64,000 nucleotides of DNA from Margaritifera margaritifera (taxonomy: Eukaryota > Mollusca > Bivalvia > Unionida > Margaritiferidae): assembly GCA_029931535.1 (NCBI GenBank), contig JAQPZY010001432.1:2498001-2562000 (forward strand), read 5' to 3'. The translations under genes were made by a program, and so were the position numbers. Position 1 is the stretch's first letter. Each line of letters begins with the position of its first letter. The notes below the pieces were generated by a model. It ran no database searches and was not told the origin of the DNA. It saw nothing but the letters and a program-made list of their open reading frames with translations. Positions 23,390 to 34,505 of this stretch are shown here, one piece after another.

Positions 23390-23555
23390 ATCAGCATGTC
23401 TGACACATGATGGAAAGGGTGCAGGTTCAAATCCTACCATCAGATCACCCTGGGTCGGTTACCATGGTGTTTATGGGCAAGACACTTTACTCCAATTGCA
23501 TTAGCACTAAATAACCTACTTGTGTTTCTGTGCCATACAACACCAAACCTACATA
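23390..23555 (+). mobile_element. tRNA-derived SINE, 5' part decayed
   Basis: A Pol III B-box-like GGTTCAAATCC lies at 23423-23433. It is followed by the family body GGGCAAGACACTTTACTCCA, then CACTAAATAACCTACTTGTG and a tail of CACCAAACC. The body matches the SINEs at 25343 and 30693. The A-box region is not recognisable. Confidence 0.75.
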
Positions 23556-23874
23556 TACCAACCAACCAACCAACCAATGTTTTCTCTTGATGAAATGACC
23601 CCAGCAAGTAATTACTTGTGAGTTATTATCAGAATATATCACCTGTAAATAAGTACACAACCTCATGACCCTAGGGGACTATTAGCAGTGTCATGCTAAG
23701 ATAAGATAAGATTTATTTAAAGTCGGCATGATTTAAAACAACAATTCAACATAAGCTCTAATGAGCTTTTTTGCTGTAATAAAAATATAAAAATTTAAAA
23801 AAAAAAAAAAAAAAACATGCCTTGCTATTACTATTATGGAAAGGCATGCTTTTATTTTAGAGCATGAGATTGCT

Positions 23875-24094
23875 ATAGTATATACACGCATATAAGCCAA
23901 TACCAACTGCAAACTGCATAGACCCAGATCTGCCATCGCATAATGTGCTGGCAGATCTGGGTTTATGCAGTTTGTATGGACTAATCAGTAGAACAAACAG
24001 CATAGACCCTGATCTGCCGGAGCATTATGTGATGGCAGATCAGAGTCTATGTTGTTTGCATTTGGACTTGGCTTATACATGAGTATATATGGTA
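23875..24094. mobile_element. Fold-back element, full length
   Basis: It lies between TAGTATATACACGCATATAA and TGAGTATATATGGTA. Both hairpins are near complete, in the order CAGATCT then TGATCT. Confidence 0.9.
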
Positions 24095-24840
24095 ATAACT
24101 CCCATATGGTCATACCCTTATGTGCAAATTTACAGGTGATATATCCTGATAACTCAAAATTAATTGTTTGCTGGGGTCATTTCACCAAGAGAAAACAATG
24201 GCCACAGGCAGCATCTGCAACAGGACTGTTCCTTTGCTAGTATACTCCTATAGTCCAGTGTTTTTTTAATTAATGAACTGTAAAGGGTAACATAAATTGT
24301 GTGAATTGAATCCTGAATTGGTCAGCTTCACTTGCTGCTGTAGACAATGATTTTGACTCTACATTGATTTCCATAGATCTTCATGGGTCATTACTCAACA
24401 AACACTGAAAGGAATGAATAATTCACACAGATTTTCTTATGGGCAGTTAAACTAATAATCACATTACATAGAATTTATGCATACATAAGGGTTAACAGCT
24501 GAGTATAGCTTGAGACTGAAAATCATGACATTCAAGCCTCAGTTTGTGGAAAAACTACTTCTTGAGCAAGATAAATACCAGATACCCAGTTGTAAAGTGA
24601 AGGTATCTAAGTGGACCTAATTTAACGAAGAACAGAAAAGCGTGTTTCATGGGCTGTTTATGTTGCAAATGTAAGTGATTGATCTTTCAGGATACACAAT
24701 TTTTTGATTCTTTGACATGCAGCACAGATACCTGCAGGAAATGAAGATTTGATTCTTTAAATATGTTGAGGTTCATTTATTTGATCAGTTTCACAATATA
24801 TGTTGTTTTATTGCATGGGTATAACACAAACCTCCCTAAT

Positions 24841-24963
24841 GTAGTTGCATGCAAGGAAAATCTGTTGGATGATATGCAGATACTGCATGCAAGGAAAATC
24901 TGTTGGATGATGCAGTAATTGCATGCAAGGAAAATCTGTTGGATGATATGCAGTAATTGCAGT
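24841..24963 (+). repeat. ~39-bp tandem repeat, three copies
   Basis: The unit is GCATGCAAGGAAAATCTGTT followed by GGATGATATGCAGTAATT. One copy lacks a few bases. Confidence 0.9.
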
Positions 24964-24989
24964 TACTCTGCTAAGCTTTTGCATTTTTG

Positions 24990-25330
24990 TCTCGCCTGCA
25001 AAGCATTGGTGAGACATAGGTATCACTTTCTCATGGTATTTAATGTCATGTTGTTTGCATAGGCATCAGCAATAATTTTATTGCATGTAGCTCTATTTCT
25101 CTGACACTATTATATGTATAAACATAAAATTTGATATTCATTTAGGAGAGTACTTCTCACTGAGTGCAAAAAGTAGGTCATAGAGACTTACTTTTGGTGC
25201 TTCATGGTGACATTAAGTTTTTTTTTTAGTTTAGCTTAATTTCTCTGACACTGAATGTTCAGTCATGAAACTTGGTATTTGCAGTCATCTTGGTAGCTAT
25301 TCTTACTGTCAGCAAAAGTAGGTCAAAGTG
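24990..25330 (+). repeat. Degenerate interspersed repeat starting TCTCGCCTGCAAAGC
   Basis: The text ATTTCTCTGACACT, then GCAAAAAGTAGGTCA, repeats within the stretch and recurs near 25560 and, more diverged, at 63310-63550 (GGCTCACCTGA...CAGTTTCTCAGAC...GCAAAAGAGGTCACAGTGAC). It is an old low-complexity family. Confidence 0.5.
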
Positions 25331-25342
25331 CCATATTTTTTG

Positions 25343-25527
25343 GGAGCTGCGGTGGCTCAGTGGTTAGCGTGCCGGATTCACGACCCAAAGGGTGCGGGTT
25401 CGAATCATACCATCAGACCAGCCTAGGTCAGCTACCGTAGTGTGTCTGTGGGCATGGCACTTTACTCCATTTGCCTTGGCACTAAATAACCTACTTGTGT
25501 TGCTGTGCCGTAAAGCACCAAACCAAA
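25343..25527 (+). mobile_element. tRNA-derived SINE with 12-bp target duplication
   Basis: It starts with a tRNA-like head: A box TGGCTCAGTGGTTAGCG near 25354 and B box GGGTTCGAATC near 25400. The conserved body (CACTTTACTCCATTTGCCTT) and tail CACCAAACCAAA follow. CCATATTTTTTG flanks it on both sides (25331-25342 and 25528-25539), so the insertion is well delimited and fairly young. Confidence 0.93.
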
Positions 25528-25849
25528 CCATATTTTTTGCACTCCAATGATGATGCTAAATGTTTTGCATTTAGTCCAATTTCTCTGACACTGTTGTAGG
25601 TACTGTAATTAAAATTAATGGGAGCATTAATTTCGAGCAAAAGCAGATCACAGGGACCTGATTTTATCACTAAAATTAATATTATTATTATTTTTAGCTC
25701 CATATCTCCTATACTGTTAATTGTACATTGGTGGAAATTAAAGGCACCTTCATTTTTATTTGACCCTATATGTCTGTCTGTCTCTCCATCATAATGTAAC
25801 TTTTCCTTTTCAACACAGTAACTTGAATTCTTCATCTACAATTACCAAA

Positions 25850-26500
25850 CTTTGTGAATGGCTTGCCTTGGGGTAAGGTAGAATGCTACTAATTTTGAGG
25901 TCAATGGTCAAGGTCACTGTGACTGAAAGAACAAAAATGGTGTCTGCACAATAATATGAGTTCTACTTCTCATACCTGGATCAAACTTTGTGGATAGCTT
26001 GCACTTGGGGTAAGGGAGAACCCTGGGGGGGGGGGGGGGGGTCAAAAGGCCAAGGTCACTGTGACTGAAATAAGATGAATGGTTTCTGCAAAAATTTCAG
26101 TTCTTGACCATGTATCTTCACCAAAGTTTGTGGATGACTTGCACGTTGGGTAATAAAGAATCCTATTGATTTTGGAGTCTGAAGGTCAAAGATCAAGGTT
26201 GCTAACTGAAAGAAGAAATAGAGTTTTTGCATCATAACTTTTTTTCTAGACCATATACTTCATGAAAGTTTGTGGACAGTATGCATTTAAGGTATGGAAG
26301 AGAGCTATTGACTTTTGGGGTCAAAAGTCAAGGTCATTGGGAAAATGTAAAATGGGATTTGCAAAAACTCATTTGTTCTAGAGTAAGTTCTGGGACCAAA
26401 CTTTGTGGATGGTTTTCACTTAGGGCAGTAAAGAAAGCTATAGATTCAAGTGTCAGAGGTCTTGGTCATGGTAAGTCCACAGCCTTCTCATTATCATTTA
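25850..26500 (+). repeat. Degenerate ~130-bp array with AGGTCA-type motifs
   Basis: About five units have the order CCAAACTTTGTGGAT, GCTTGCACTTGGGGTAAGG, GGTCAAAGGTCAAGGTCACT-like text, then GACTGAAAGAA. A run of G at 26024-26041 interrupts one unit. Same family as 14620-15060. Confidence 0.75.
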
Positions 26501-26881
26501 TAGTCGCAGGCTGAAACCGAAAAGTAGAAGATAGGTCATCATTAAACACTGCTTCCACATTGACATAACAGAAAAAATAGATGGCTAAGCTGGAAAAGTA
26601 GATGGTAATTTAGTCGGCAACCGGTTGATAATGAAAAGGCAGTCAAATAAAAAGATAATGGTTCCTGCACAGTAACTTTTGTTCAAAACCTTATTGGACT
26701 CCATAGTCAAACATGTCATACTAGTGCCTGCATAGAGGACTGTTAAACACGGGGTGTGTGTACAATGTGCCAATGTGCCGTTCAAGGTACTTGCGTTAGG
26801 AATAATATTTGTCCTCGTGTGTTAGCTTTCAGCGTAGGGATATTTGTGATATCCTCTATCTGTCTGCCAGTCTGTCCATCA

Positions 26882-27115
26882 GTGGTGGCTTAGTTGGTTC
26901 ATTGAACTTGTAATCCAAGGGTTGCAGGTTCTATACCTGCCCAGGCCAGCCTGGGTAGGCTGCCTCCATGTATCCTTGACCCACATTATTGGCTATATCA
27001 TGCTGAGAAAATGGAAGTTAAGTACCTTTCCCAAGGACACACTGAGGCAGTTGATCTGGGCTGGCCTGGGTGGGTATATTAGAGAGAATGTGCTATGACC
27101 AAGTGAGTGTGCTTT
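26882..27115 (+). mobile_element. tRNA-derived SINE (Thr-like head)
   Basis: The head GTGGTGGCTTAGTTGGTTC, a CTTGTAA loop (anticodon-like TGT) and the B-box-like GGTTCTATACC resemble a decayed tRNA-Thr. The body (AGTACCTTTCCCAAGGACAC) differs from the other SINEs here, so this is a separate family. Ends are uncertain. Confidence 0.6.
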
Positions 27116-27189
27116 GGCTTTGTTCAGTAAGCATGCTTGTTGTAAAACCATGGAATTTTATTATCTCAAACCTATGTAGAAGATGCAGC

Positions 27190-27410
27190 TACCATATATA
27201 CACATGTATAAGCCGGGTCCAAATTGAAACAACATAGACCCTGATCTGCCGTCGCATAATGCATCAGCAGATCAGAGTCTGTGGTGTTTGTTCTACTGAT
27301 AGTTCCTTACAAACTGTATAGACCCAGATCTGCCGGCGCATTATGCAATGGCAGATCTGGGTCTATGCAGTTTGCAGTTGGTATAGGCCTATACACGAGT
27401 ATATATGGTA
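27190..27410. mobile_element. Fold-back element, full length, TGATCT hairpin first
   Basis: It runs from TACCATATATACACATG to CGAGTATATATGGTA. Both hairpins are present with a few mismatches. Confidence 0.9.
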
Positions 27411-27692
27411 ATTAAGGTTTTGCACTGTTGCAGTATGTACCAGTAGAAGTTTAGGTGGCAAATTGATAAAGTCTGAAGGGGGCAAAATATCTGATTCTAT
27501 GCTGTGTGCAGTTTTGTACACATTATACATGAGGAAATACAACAACAAGAACAAATAACTGACAAGAAATCTGAGTATAAAACATGGCTGGCAGTCAGAC
27601 ATAGCCTAGATGAAAAACGTTAGTTGTGGCAGTCTCAGATGAAATGTGCATACTTAATGGGATTTTATACTTACAGTTTTTCAAACTGGGTA

Positions 27693-28598
27693 TACACTGA
27701 AACCTGCTGTAACAGACATCTCTATATCCATAATGTTACTGTAGTGTCATAACTGGCATTCAGCAAATCAAAAACTGCTCCCTGACTCTTTTGAGTCGGT
27801 GATTGACTCAGTTTTTATCCATTTAGGACTTTAACTTTGATATGAACAAAATCCTATAGACTGCCATTCTTGTTTTAGAACTAAATATTTATTGCTAATA
27901 ACATGCTAAAATTTATTCCCAAGCCAAGATTAATTTGAGGAATTCTTTGATAATGGAATTCAAGAATTTTAAAATAATCTGAAGGGTAAGACACAAGCAA
28001 ATCAGATTTTTTCATCTACTAGAATAGGCGTCTAAACTGGTGTTGCCCATATGTCTAAATTATGGACAAAGCACATGTGCTTATTAAGAACAAAATTGAT
28101 GAACTCCTAAGTTAACTTGATAGTTCACATGTATAAACTCTTCATCATTATAAAGCCCTTCGTTACAACACAATTCCTGATATAATATGGTACTGCTATG
28201 GACCCCATTACCAAAATTGATCCATTGTACTTGAATTGGTCTATCAAATGTATGACAATATGGGTTGAAAGAAAAAAATATGAAGCTTAGTATTATATGT
28301 TTATTTCTTTTTTACAAAATTATTATTTTAACAAATTTTGATCATTCCTGCTATACTGCAATATGGTACATGTTGTACGATTCTTGCTATACTGCTGTTC
28401 AGTACATAGTGCAGTTCTCACTATAATCCTGTTCCGTATATAACGTGGTCATCAGTTATAGACCGCAACTAAAATGTCATAATGCAGGAGAGCTGTATGA
28501 ACTCTTCAAGTTAACTTACTAGTTCACATATATATGAACTCCTTAATTTAACTTGATAGTTCACATATATGTGAACTCGTTAGGTTAGCTTGATAGGT

Positions 28599-28695
<97 letters not shown>

Positions 28696-28856
28696 ACTCC
28701 TTACCTTGATAATTCACATATATATTAAATATATATATGAAAACCTTAACTTAACTTGATAATTCACATATATATGAACTTCTTAACTTTATAGTTAACA
28801 TATATAAGACAAATTTTATGGTCCCTGAGTGTACATTATAGACAGGTTTCACTGTA
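27693..28856. mobile_element. ~1.16 kb element with Tc1/mariner-like ends
   Basis: The left end TACACTGAAACCTGCTGTAA and right end GACAGGTTTCACTGTA are inverted repeats including the TA site. The element contains the tandem 37-46-bp repeats and the AT/GT microsatellite at 28495-28800. No transposase frame is visible. Confidence 0.65.
28495..28800 (+). repeat. Short tandem units around an (AT)n(GT)n microsatellite
   Basis: The unit CATATATATGAACTCCTTAA, then CTTGATAGTT, recurs several times. The long AT run (28602-28661) followed by GT (28664-28694) lies inside one unit and probably grew from its ATATAT core. Confidence 0.85.
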
Positions 28857-29343
28857 ATAAATATAACTTTAAATAGCTGAATACTTCATAATTCTGTCAT
28901 TTGCACAAACACAAATTTTGTGTGATTTTCTGATTTGTGTAACTTACGAGTTTATCTGTGCTTGCTTGAACAATAACAGCATTTTATATATATTCCCTTT
29001 TTATACATATTCAGTTTGTAATGTTGCATTTGTTTCATTTAGAAAAATCAATGTAATATCCAAGTTTGATGAAGAAACATCTTTGTATTAGATACATTTT
29101 CTCCTTTCAATGATCTATTCATATTCTTTTTCAGGGTAAAATCAACATTTTCTTCCAAATTATAAGAGAAGGATGCCAAATGAACACTGTGCATGCACCC
29201 ATTTATTTGCTGGTGCATTGCACATCAGTAGAGTTTCTTCCTGTTTCCAGTTTGATTGCTTTGTCAGTAATTTCATCAAATTTATCACTGCTTTCTGGTT
29301 TTTAATAATTCTTTATTTTCCACACACACTTATCTTCTTCCAG

Positions 29344-29424
29344 GTCGAAGTCTGGTGGTAAAAAAAAGTGATGGAATAAAAGAATCAACTGATAGTACAA
29401 CCATAGAAGATGATGAAACACGAG
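29344..29424 (+). CDS. CaMKII: CaMKII linker exon (81 nt, phase 1-1)
   Basis: This exon encodes (G)RSLVVKKSDGIKES, then TDSTTIEDDETR. It sits between the autoinhibitory segment and the hub domain of CaMKII. Known animal CaMKIIs carry the same block: mammalian forms have KKSDGVKESTESSNTTIEDED and the fly form KESTDSSSTTLEDDD, so the match covers nearly the whole exon. The acceptor is strong, with a pyrimidine run ending CTTCTTCCAG just before 29344. The donor is CGAG|GTATGT. Entry and exit are both phase 1 and the length is 81 nt, so skipping would keep the frame. Joined directly to the 63715 exon it gives ...DDETRGRKQEII, in frame. The Ser/Thr-rich, acidic stretch is typical of this flexible linker. 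I am near certain of identity; which splice forms include it is unknown. Confidence 0.95.
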
Positions 29425-30109
29425 GTATGTGAATTTTATCTTAGATGTGAGAACATATTTAATGTGATACGTGTCATCTTCAACATGCATCACTCTGAGA
29501 GAATTTGGAGCAATTATTATACATTTCGTGTGAAAATTCTGCATTACAAATAATATAAACAAAATTCTGGAAACACACCACTAGATTTTGGGATACAATT
29601 TTTAATATGAGGTTTTAATGTGGACAGAGGTAGGGAGAGAGCACTTCTTTATCAGTATGACAAACTCGTACATATACTGTACATGGATTATAGTATCTGA
29701 ATCAAAATGATAGTGTGCACCAATACAAAACACCAATCAGTGAGACTGCAAATTTAATGTTAAAAATGAAATCAGAAATGAAGCAGAAAAAAAGATGCAG
29801 ATAACTTGGCAAGGAAAATGAATGTTTATGGGTATTGTTTTGATAAAAAATAATGATGGTATTCAGGCTTGTGGAATTGGAAAAGTGGATACAACATCAG
29901 TTCTGATTGGACCTTAATTGTTGCAGACTTTACAGGTATATGTATGTTCATAGGAAGGTACAGTATGAGTTTTGAAGGTTCTGTTAACAAAATGTTATCC
30001 TTTCCAGATGGGCTGCCTAGATTCTGAAAGGTTGATTACATGATTCATGATAAGCATTTTTAAGGGATGGCAACTCTGATCACTGATCAGTCATTGATCA
30101 TGCAAAATC

Positions 30110-30370
30110 TACTGTATTGACACACATATAATGCTCACCCAACTGTATTTAGCATTTACACTGATCTGCCAGTACTTTATGCAGCAGCAGATCTGCGTCT
30201 GCCCAGTTCATTGTTTGGCACATGCTATACAAGATGAAATACAGTATATTCTATTTTTGCAGTATACATAAGGGCAGACTTGCACCAAGTCCTCTTTTTG
30301 GTATACTGTCTATACTCGCTTACAAGTCAGGAGTATGCAGTTGGATCCGACTTGAACACGAGCATATTCA
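30110..30370. mobile_element. Strongly decayed fold-back element
   Basis: Remnants such as CTGATCTGCCAGTACTTTAT, GCAGCAGCAGATCTG and TATACTGTCTATACTCGC suggest one or two overlapping old copies. Ends cannot be fixed. Confidence 0.45.
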
Positions 30371-30692
30371 GTAGTTGCTTCATGTCAAGGCACAGAGTAT
30401 ATTAATTTTGGAAGGCATTTCAATGTACCTGAAATTCATTTACACCTGATTGACTGAAGTGGCAAACTGACACACCAGTGCATTGCAATAATAAATGGAC
30501 TTCGGGGCTTTTTTTTCCACAGCAGTTTCAGTTGGCTGACAAGGTGTCAGTTGCAGACTGGTCCAAAAGTAGATTGTTAAATGTGTATTTTTTTTACACA
30601 CCAATGCTGGCATGCATCCCTCTGCAGGCTGAGGGATGTAGAATATGCCCAGTGCACCCTCCTGCATGTTGTACGAGGAGACTAATGGAGAC

Positions 30693-30854
30693 GGGAGCCT
30701 CAGCGGCTGAGTGGTTAGCGTGCTGGACATCCTACCAAAAGAATTTGGGTTCAAATCCTACTATGGTGTGTCATTGGGCAAGGGACTTTACTCCAATTGT
30801 CATAGCACTAAATAACTGACTTGTGTTGCTGTGTAATAAAACACCAAATCAAAC
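30693..30854 (+). mobile_element. tRNA-derived SINE
   Basis: The A-box region GCGGCTGAGTGGTTAGCGTG and B box GGGTTCAAATCC are followed by CACTAAATAACTGACTTGTG and the tail CACCAAATCAAAC. It is the same family as 25343 but more diverged, with a shortened middle. Confidence 0.85.
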
Positions 30855-31164
30855 TTGGGATACAACTAAATCTGAAAAATATACCTATGATCACCAGAGC
30901 ATTAAAAGTCTCCTCTTTTTGATAGCTGTAAGTTGTTGTACTAAAGTTAAATCCCTCACCTGCTCAGCAGTTATAAGAATATCTCTGCTTTAAATAGATT
31001 AGCTGATCTATTTCTCCTACCCCATGCCACCTGTTGTTTTTTTAAACTTTCTTTCATCCTAAAGCAAACATTTAATTAAATATAGTGGAGCCTTTACAAG
31101 CTTTTTGGAAAGCAAATGCTTATTTTCCTCAAATGCTTGTTTATGAAGAACTTGTGTTCCAAAG

Positions 31165-31394
31165 TACCGCATATACTCGCGTATAAGCTAAATAAGCTAA
31201 TACCAACTGCAAACTGAAAAGACCAAGATCTACCGGCGCATAATGCATCGGCAGATCTGGGTCTATGCAGTTTGTAAGGACTAATCAGTAGAACAAACAA
31301 TGTAGACCCTGATCTGCTGGCACATTATGTGACAGCAGATCAGGGTCTATGTTGTTTGCATTTGGATCCGGCTTATACATGAGTATATACGATA
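31165..31394. mobile_element. Fold-back element, full length, CAGATCT hairpin first
   Basis: It starts TACCGCATATACTCGCG and ends TGAGTATATACGATA. A short duplication (AAGCTAAATAAGCTAA) lies inside the left terminal repeat. Confidence 0.9.
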
Positions 31395-33484
31395 CTTTCT
31401 TTACTGCCACTTCAACAACAGCTGTTTTAGTAGAAGCATTTTAGGTGCTGTAGTGTATATGTTGAATTTTATAGAAAAATGCATAGGGAGAAAATGTACT
31501 GAAAAGTGTACTTTGTGCAAGTCAAACATACGGGTTCCTTCAGTGAAAGGAATGATGCAGTGTTTCATTACACTTCGTAACAGTCATTATTGAAAAATGT
31601 TTAATGTGAAAACACCACCTATTTCCTTTCCCCATCAGGTTTCAGAAAAAACTTTCTGTAAAATCAACTGAGACAAATTTTGACAGTTCTGTACATTTAC
31701 CATGCACACCCTTATCATTCACTTAATGCAATAAAGATATTTTCACCAAATATAATGGCATGGTTTGCAGAATCCTGTAAAGCCCTTGAGTTGGAGTGTT
31801 TGTTGTGAAAAGTCCTTGAATTCACATTAAACCTTGAAAAGTCTATTATTTTCAGCAGAATGCTTGACAGTGATTTAAATTAAAGAACAATTTGGAAAAA
31901 CAAAAACTTCTTACTAGATCAGTATTTATGAGATTTTACCTCCATAAGGAACACTGACATATTTCATAACCTTTCTTGTTCAGTAATTTATGTTCCTGCC
32001 ACTAATGCCTGTTCTATCAAGAGTAGCTTGCTGTCCTGGCCAAACCCTGTTAGTTGGTAGATGATGGCTTATTAGACAGGGAGGGCCAGGTTAAGTCTAG
32101 AACTGTTGCAGTCAAAACACTGCATTTGATATCCCTTGTCAACATACAATGCAAAAGTGCTGTATGTAAGGAATGGCATGATTCTTGAAGTCGGGTGTTA
32201 GGCAGGCCAATGTAAGGGGAACTTTATCTTGTGTCTTTTACAAGAAGGTGATGATATCTGCAAGACTTGGAAAAAAGTGCATCAGGTGGATTGAAAGACA
32301 AAGATCGTTTAAGATAGTGCATTAGGAAGTGTCAAAAGATCCCTTTCTGAAACTGGGATACCTTAACATCGTACTGACACTTATTTATTTCCGTGTTAAA
32401 AAAATTGTGACATTACAGTCCTTAAACAAATATATGATAGGCTTTGAAAACTCCTTTGATATGATCTTGTATTTCATCTTGCCCTGGCTGTATGAACCAG
32501 CAGTTGTTCTTCAGTTTCTTAAAACTTTTGTCAGATACAGTTGAGTTATTATTCCCATACTTCCTCTGTCTGTTTGTCCATTCACCTGTCTATCTGTTAG
32601 TAACCACTTCTAAACCATTGCGTGAAAATTCACCAAACTTGGTACTTAGGTAGCCCATGTGGTGACCATCTGTGAGATGGGTTGGGGCAGAAAATGTAAT
32701 AAAAAGATTTTCCCTTGTGAGCCATAGAAGTAGCTTAAGTGTTGATGTTGACCCTGTTGTGACCATCTGCAGGAAGAGGGGGTGGGGCACATTATTGGAT
32801 CTAGTGCCTGGAGCTCTTGTTAAGGGTTCAAAGGTCAAATGTAAAAATGACTTTGAATTAATAACATTTTCAGATATATATATATTCTGGCTAAGCTTCA
32901 TATTGCAGTCTTAGCAAGAAGACACATTTGTGACAGATTTTGCATTCTGACCCCTGGGTTACTGCCTGAGGGTTAATGTTAAGGTACGGGGTTAGGAATA
33001 TGCAATGAAAGCATGGGGATTTGCGATGGCAAAGCCATTGCAGTTTTATTAGTTTTAGTATTGCCAACAGAGTAAGATGATATTGTATTTTGGTCATTAA
33101 TCTTAAATTCTGTATACCAATGGATTTTTTTTTGTCCATTCTTGCTGTAGATAACTTTTCCTGAAAAAGTTTATATTCCTTGTGAAAAGTTTAATTTTAA
33201 ATGGGCTTTCCTCCTTTGAGCTTGCAAAATAGGTAAAATGTACTACTTTAATGAAGGCTGAGGGGCCTCAAATCAGGGGTTGGCCTCTAATGAGATAGAC
33301 CTGATAAGAGGAAGGACTACAATAAACACAATGCCATATCTGATACATTTTAATCAATAATGCTTTTGTACTATATTTTTTGTCTCGAGTCAGTAATATA
33401 GAAACATTCTAGTTTTCATTCTGAATACATACAGTTAGAAAGGTAGACCAAATTTGAAGAAAAAAAAACAAGTATGAGACAAAA
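31395..33484. other. Intron with little recognisable content
   Basis: 32545-32850 holds an old interspersed repeat of the CTGTCTGTTTGTCCATTCAC type, with CACCAAACTTGGTACTTAGG and GGTGACCATCTG. Open frames at 32329-33139 lie in or beside it and show no recognisable protein. The rest is featureless AT-rich DNA. Confidence 0.5.
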
Positions 33485-34115
33485 TTGGCATACCAGTATT
33501 AGGTGATTGCCCTTTAGGGTCCAAACATTGGTATGACAGTATTTGGTGATTGCCATTTATGGTCCAAACATTGGTATGCTAGTATTAGGTGGTTGCCATT
33601 TGGAGTCCAAACATTGATATGCCAGTATTAGGTGGTTGTCATTTGGAGTTCAAACATTGGTATCCCAGTATTAGGTGGTTGCCATTTATGGTCTAAACAT
33701 TGGTATGCCAATATTAGGTGGTTGCTATTTAGGGTCCAAACATTGGTATGCCAGTATTAGGTTGTTGCCATTTGGAGTCCAAACATTTGTATGCCAGTAT
33801 TAGGTGGTTGTTATTTGGAGTCCAAACATTGGTATGCCAGTATTAGGTGGTTGCCATTTGGAGTCCAAACAGTGATATGCCAGTATTAGGTGGTTGTCAT
33901 TTGGAGTCCAAACATTGATATACCAGTATTAGGTGGTTGCCATTTGGAGTCCAAACATTGATATGCCAGTATTAGGTGGTTGCCATTTGGAATCCAATCA
34001 TTGATATGCCTGTATTAGGTGGTTGCCATTTGGAGTCCAAACATTGATATGCCTGTATTAGGTGGTTGCCATTTGGAGTCCAAACATTGATATGCCAGTA
34101 TTAGGTGGTTGTCAT
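33485..34115 (+). repeat. 43-bp minisatellite, about 14.6 copies
   Basis: The unit runs ATTGGTATGCCAGTATTAGG then TGGTTGCCATTTGGAGTCCA and AAC, with scattered substitutions. It has the same period as the unrelated array at 19631. It ends about 370 bp before the 18-nt microexon. Confidence 0.95.
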
Positions 34116-34231
34116 CACAGTGACCCACAATATGTGTACATGTGGGAAGGAATGGCTGAAATATGTAGGGCAAACATTTGAGAGATAACTTTTGTTTTAT
34201 TTCTCTTTGCCAGAACTTATGTCATCAGAAC

Positions 34232-34239
34232 TGTTGTTG

Positions 34240-34277
<38 letters not shown>

Positions 34278-34278
34278 T
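34232..34278. repeat. (GTT)n(ATT)n microsatellite
   Basis: Short GTT run followed by about a dozen ATT units. It causes a poly-Leu open frame at 34192 that I do not call a gene. Confidence 0.9.
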
Positions 34279-34487
34279 CCAAAATTATTATTATTTCCAA
34301 AATTGTGGGATGTGATCAAGCCAGTGCACTTTGCTACAGTTTGTAGATTTCCATACATATTTGATGTAAAAAAAAAATGCCATCATGGAAAGAAAGCCAA
34401 TTTTGTTTTAATTTCTTTAGCTATTAGCCATTGTTGCAGTAGCAAATATTTTCATTCTTCTCTCCCCATTCTTTACTCTTTCTGTAG

Positions 34488-34505
34488 GGAAAGGAGATAT
34501 AGACA
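34488..34505 (+). CDS. Candidate CaMKII linker microexon (18 nt, phase 1-1)
   Basis: An 18-nt segment lies between an exceptionally long pyrimidine tract (34451-34485, ending CTCTTTCTGTAG) and a consensus donor GTGAGT at 34506. In the phase set by the 29344 exon it encodes G-K-G-D-I-D and ends with the first base, A, of the next codon. Joined to the hub exon it would give ...DDETRGKGDIDSRKQEII, a short charged insert at exactly the place where CaMKII isoforms vary. Splice signals, length divisible by three and phase all agree. At this length the protein sequence alone cannot prove it; chance remains possible in a window this large. Confidence 0.55.

Noticed and set aside
25343..25420. tRNA gene
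   Set aside because: A and B boxes are present, but the head is fused to a SINE body and tail with target duplications; arms do not form a full cloverleaf by eye.
26882..26945. tRNA-Thr gene
   Set aside because: tRNA-like head only; followed by a SINE body and lacking a convincing acceptor stem.
31645..31670. Strong pyrimidine tract and AG followed by GTAAAA
   Set aside because: The 19-nt segment between them would shift the frame.
33120..33160. Strong acceptor-like TTTTTTTTTGTCCATTCTTGCTGTAG
   Set aside because: In phase 1 a TGA follows within five codons, and no donor is nearby.
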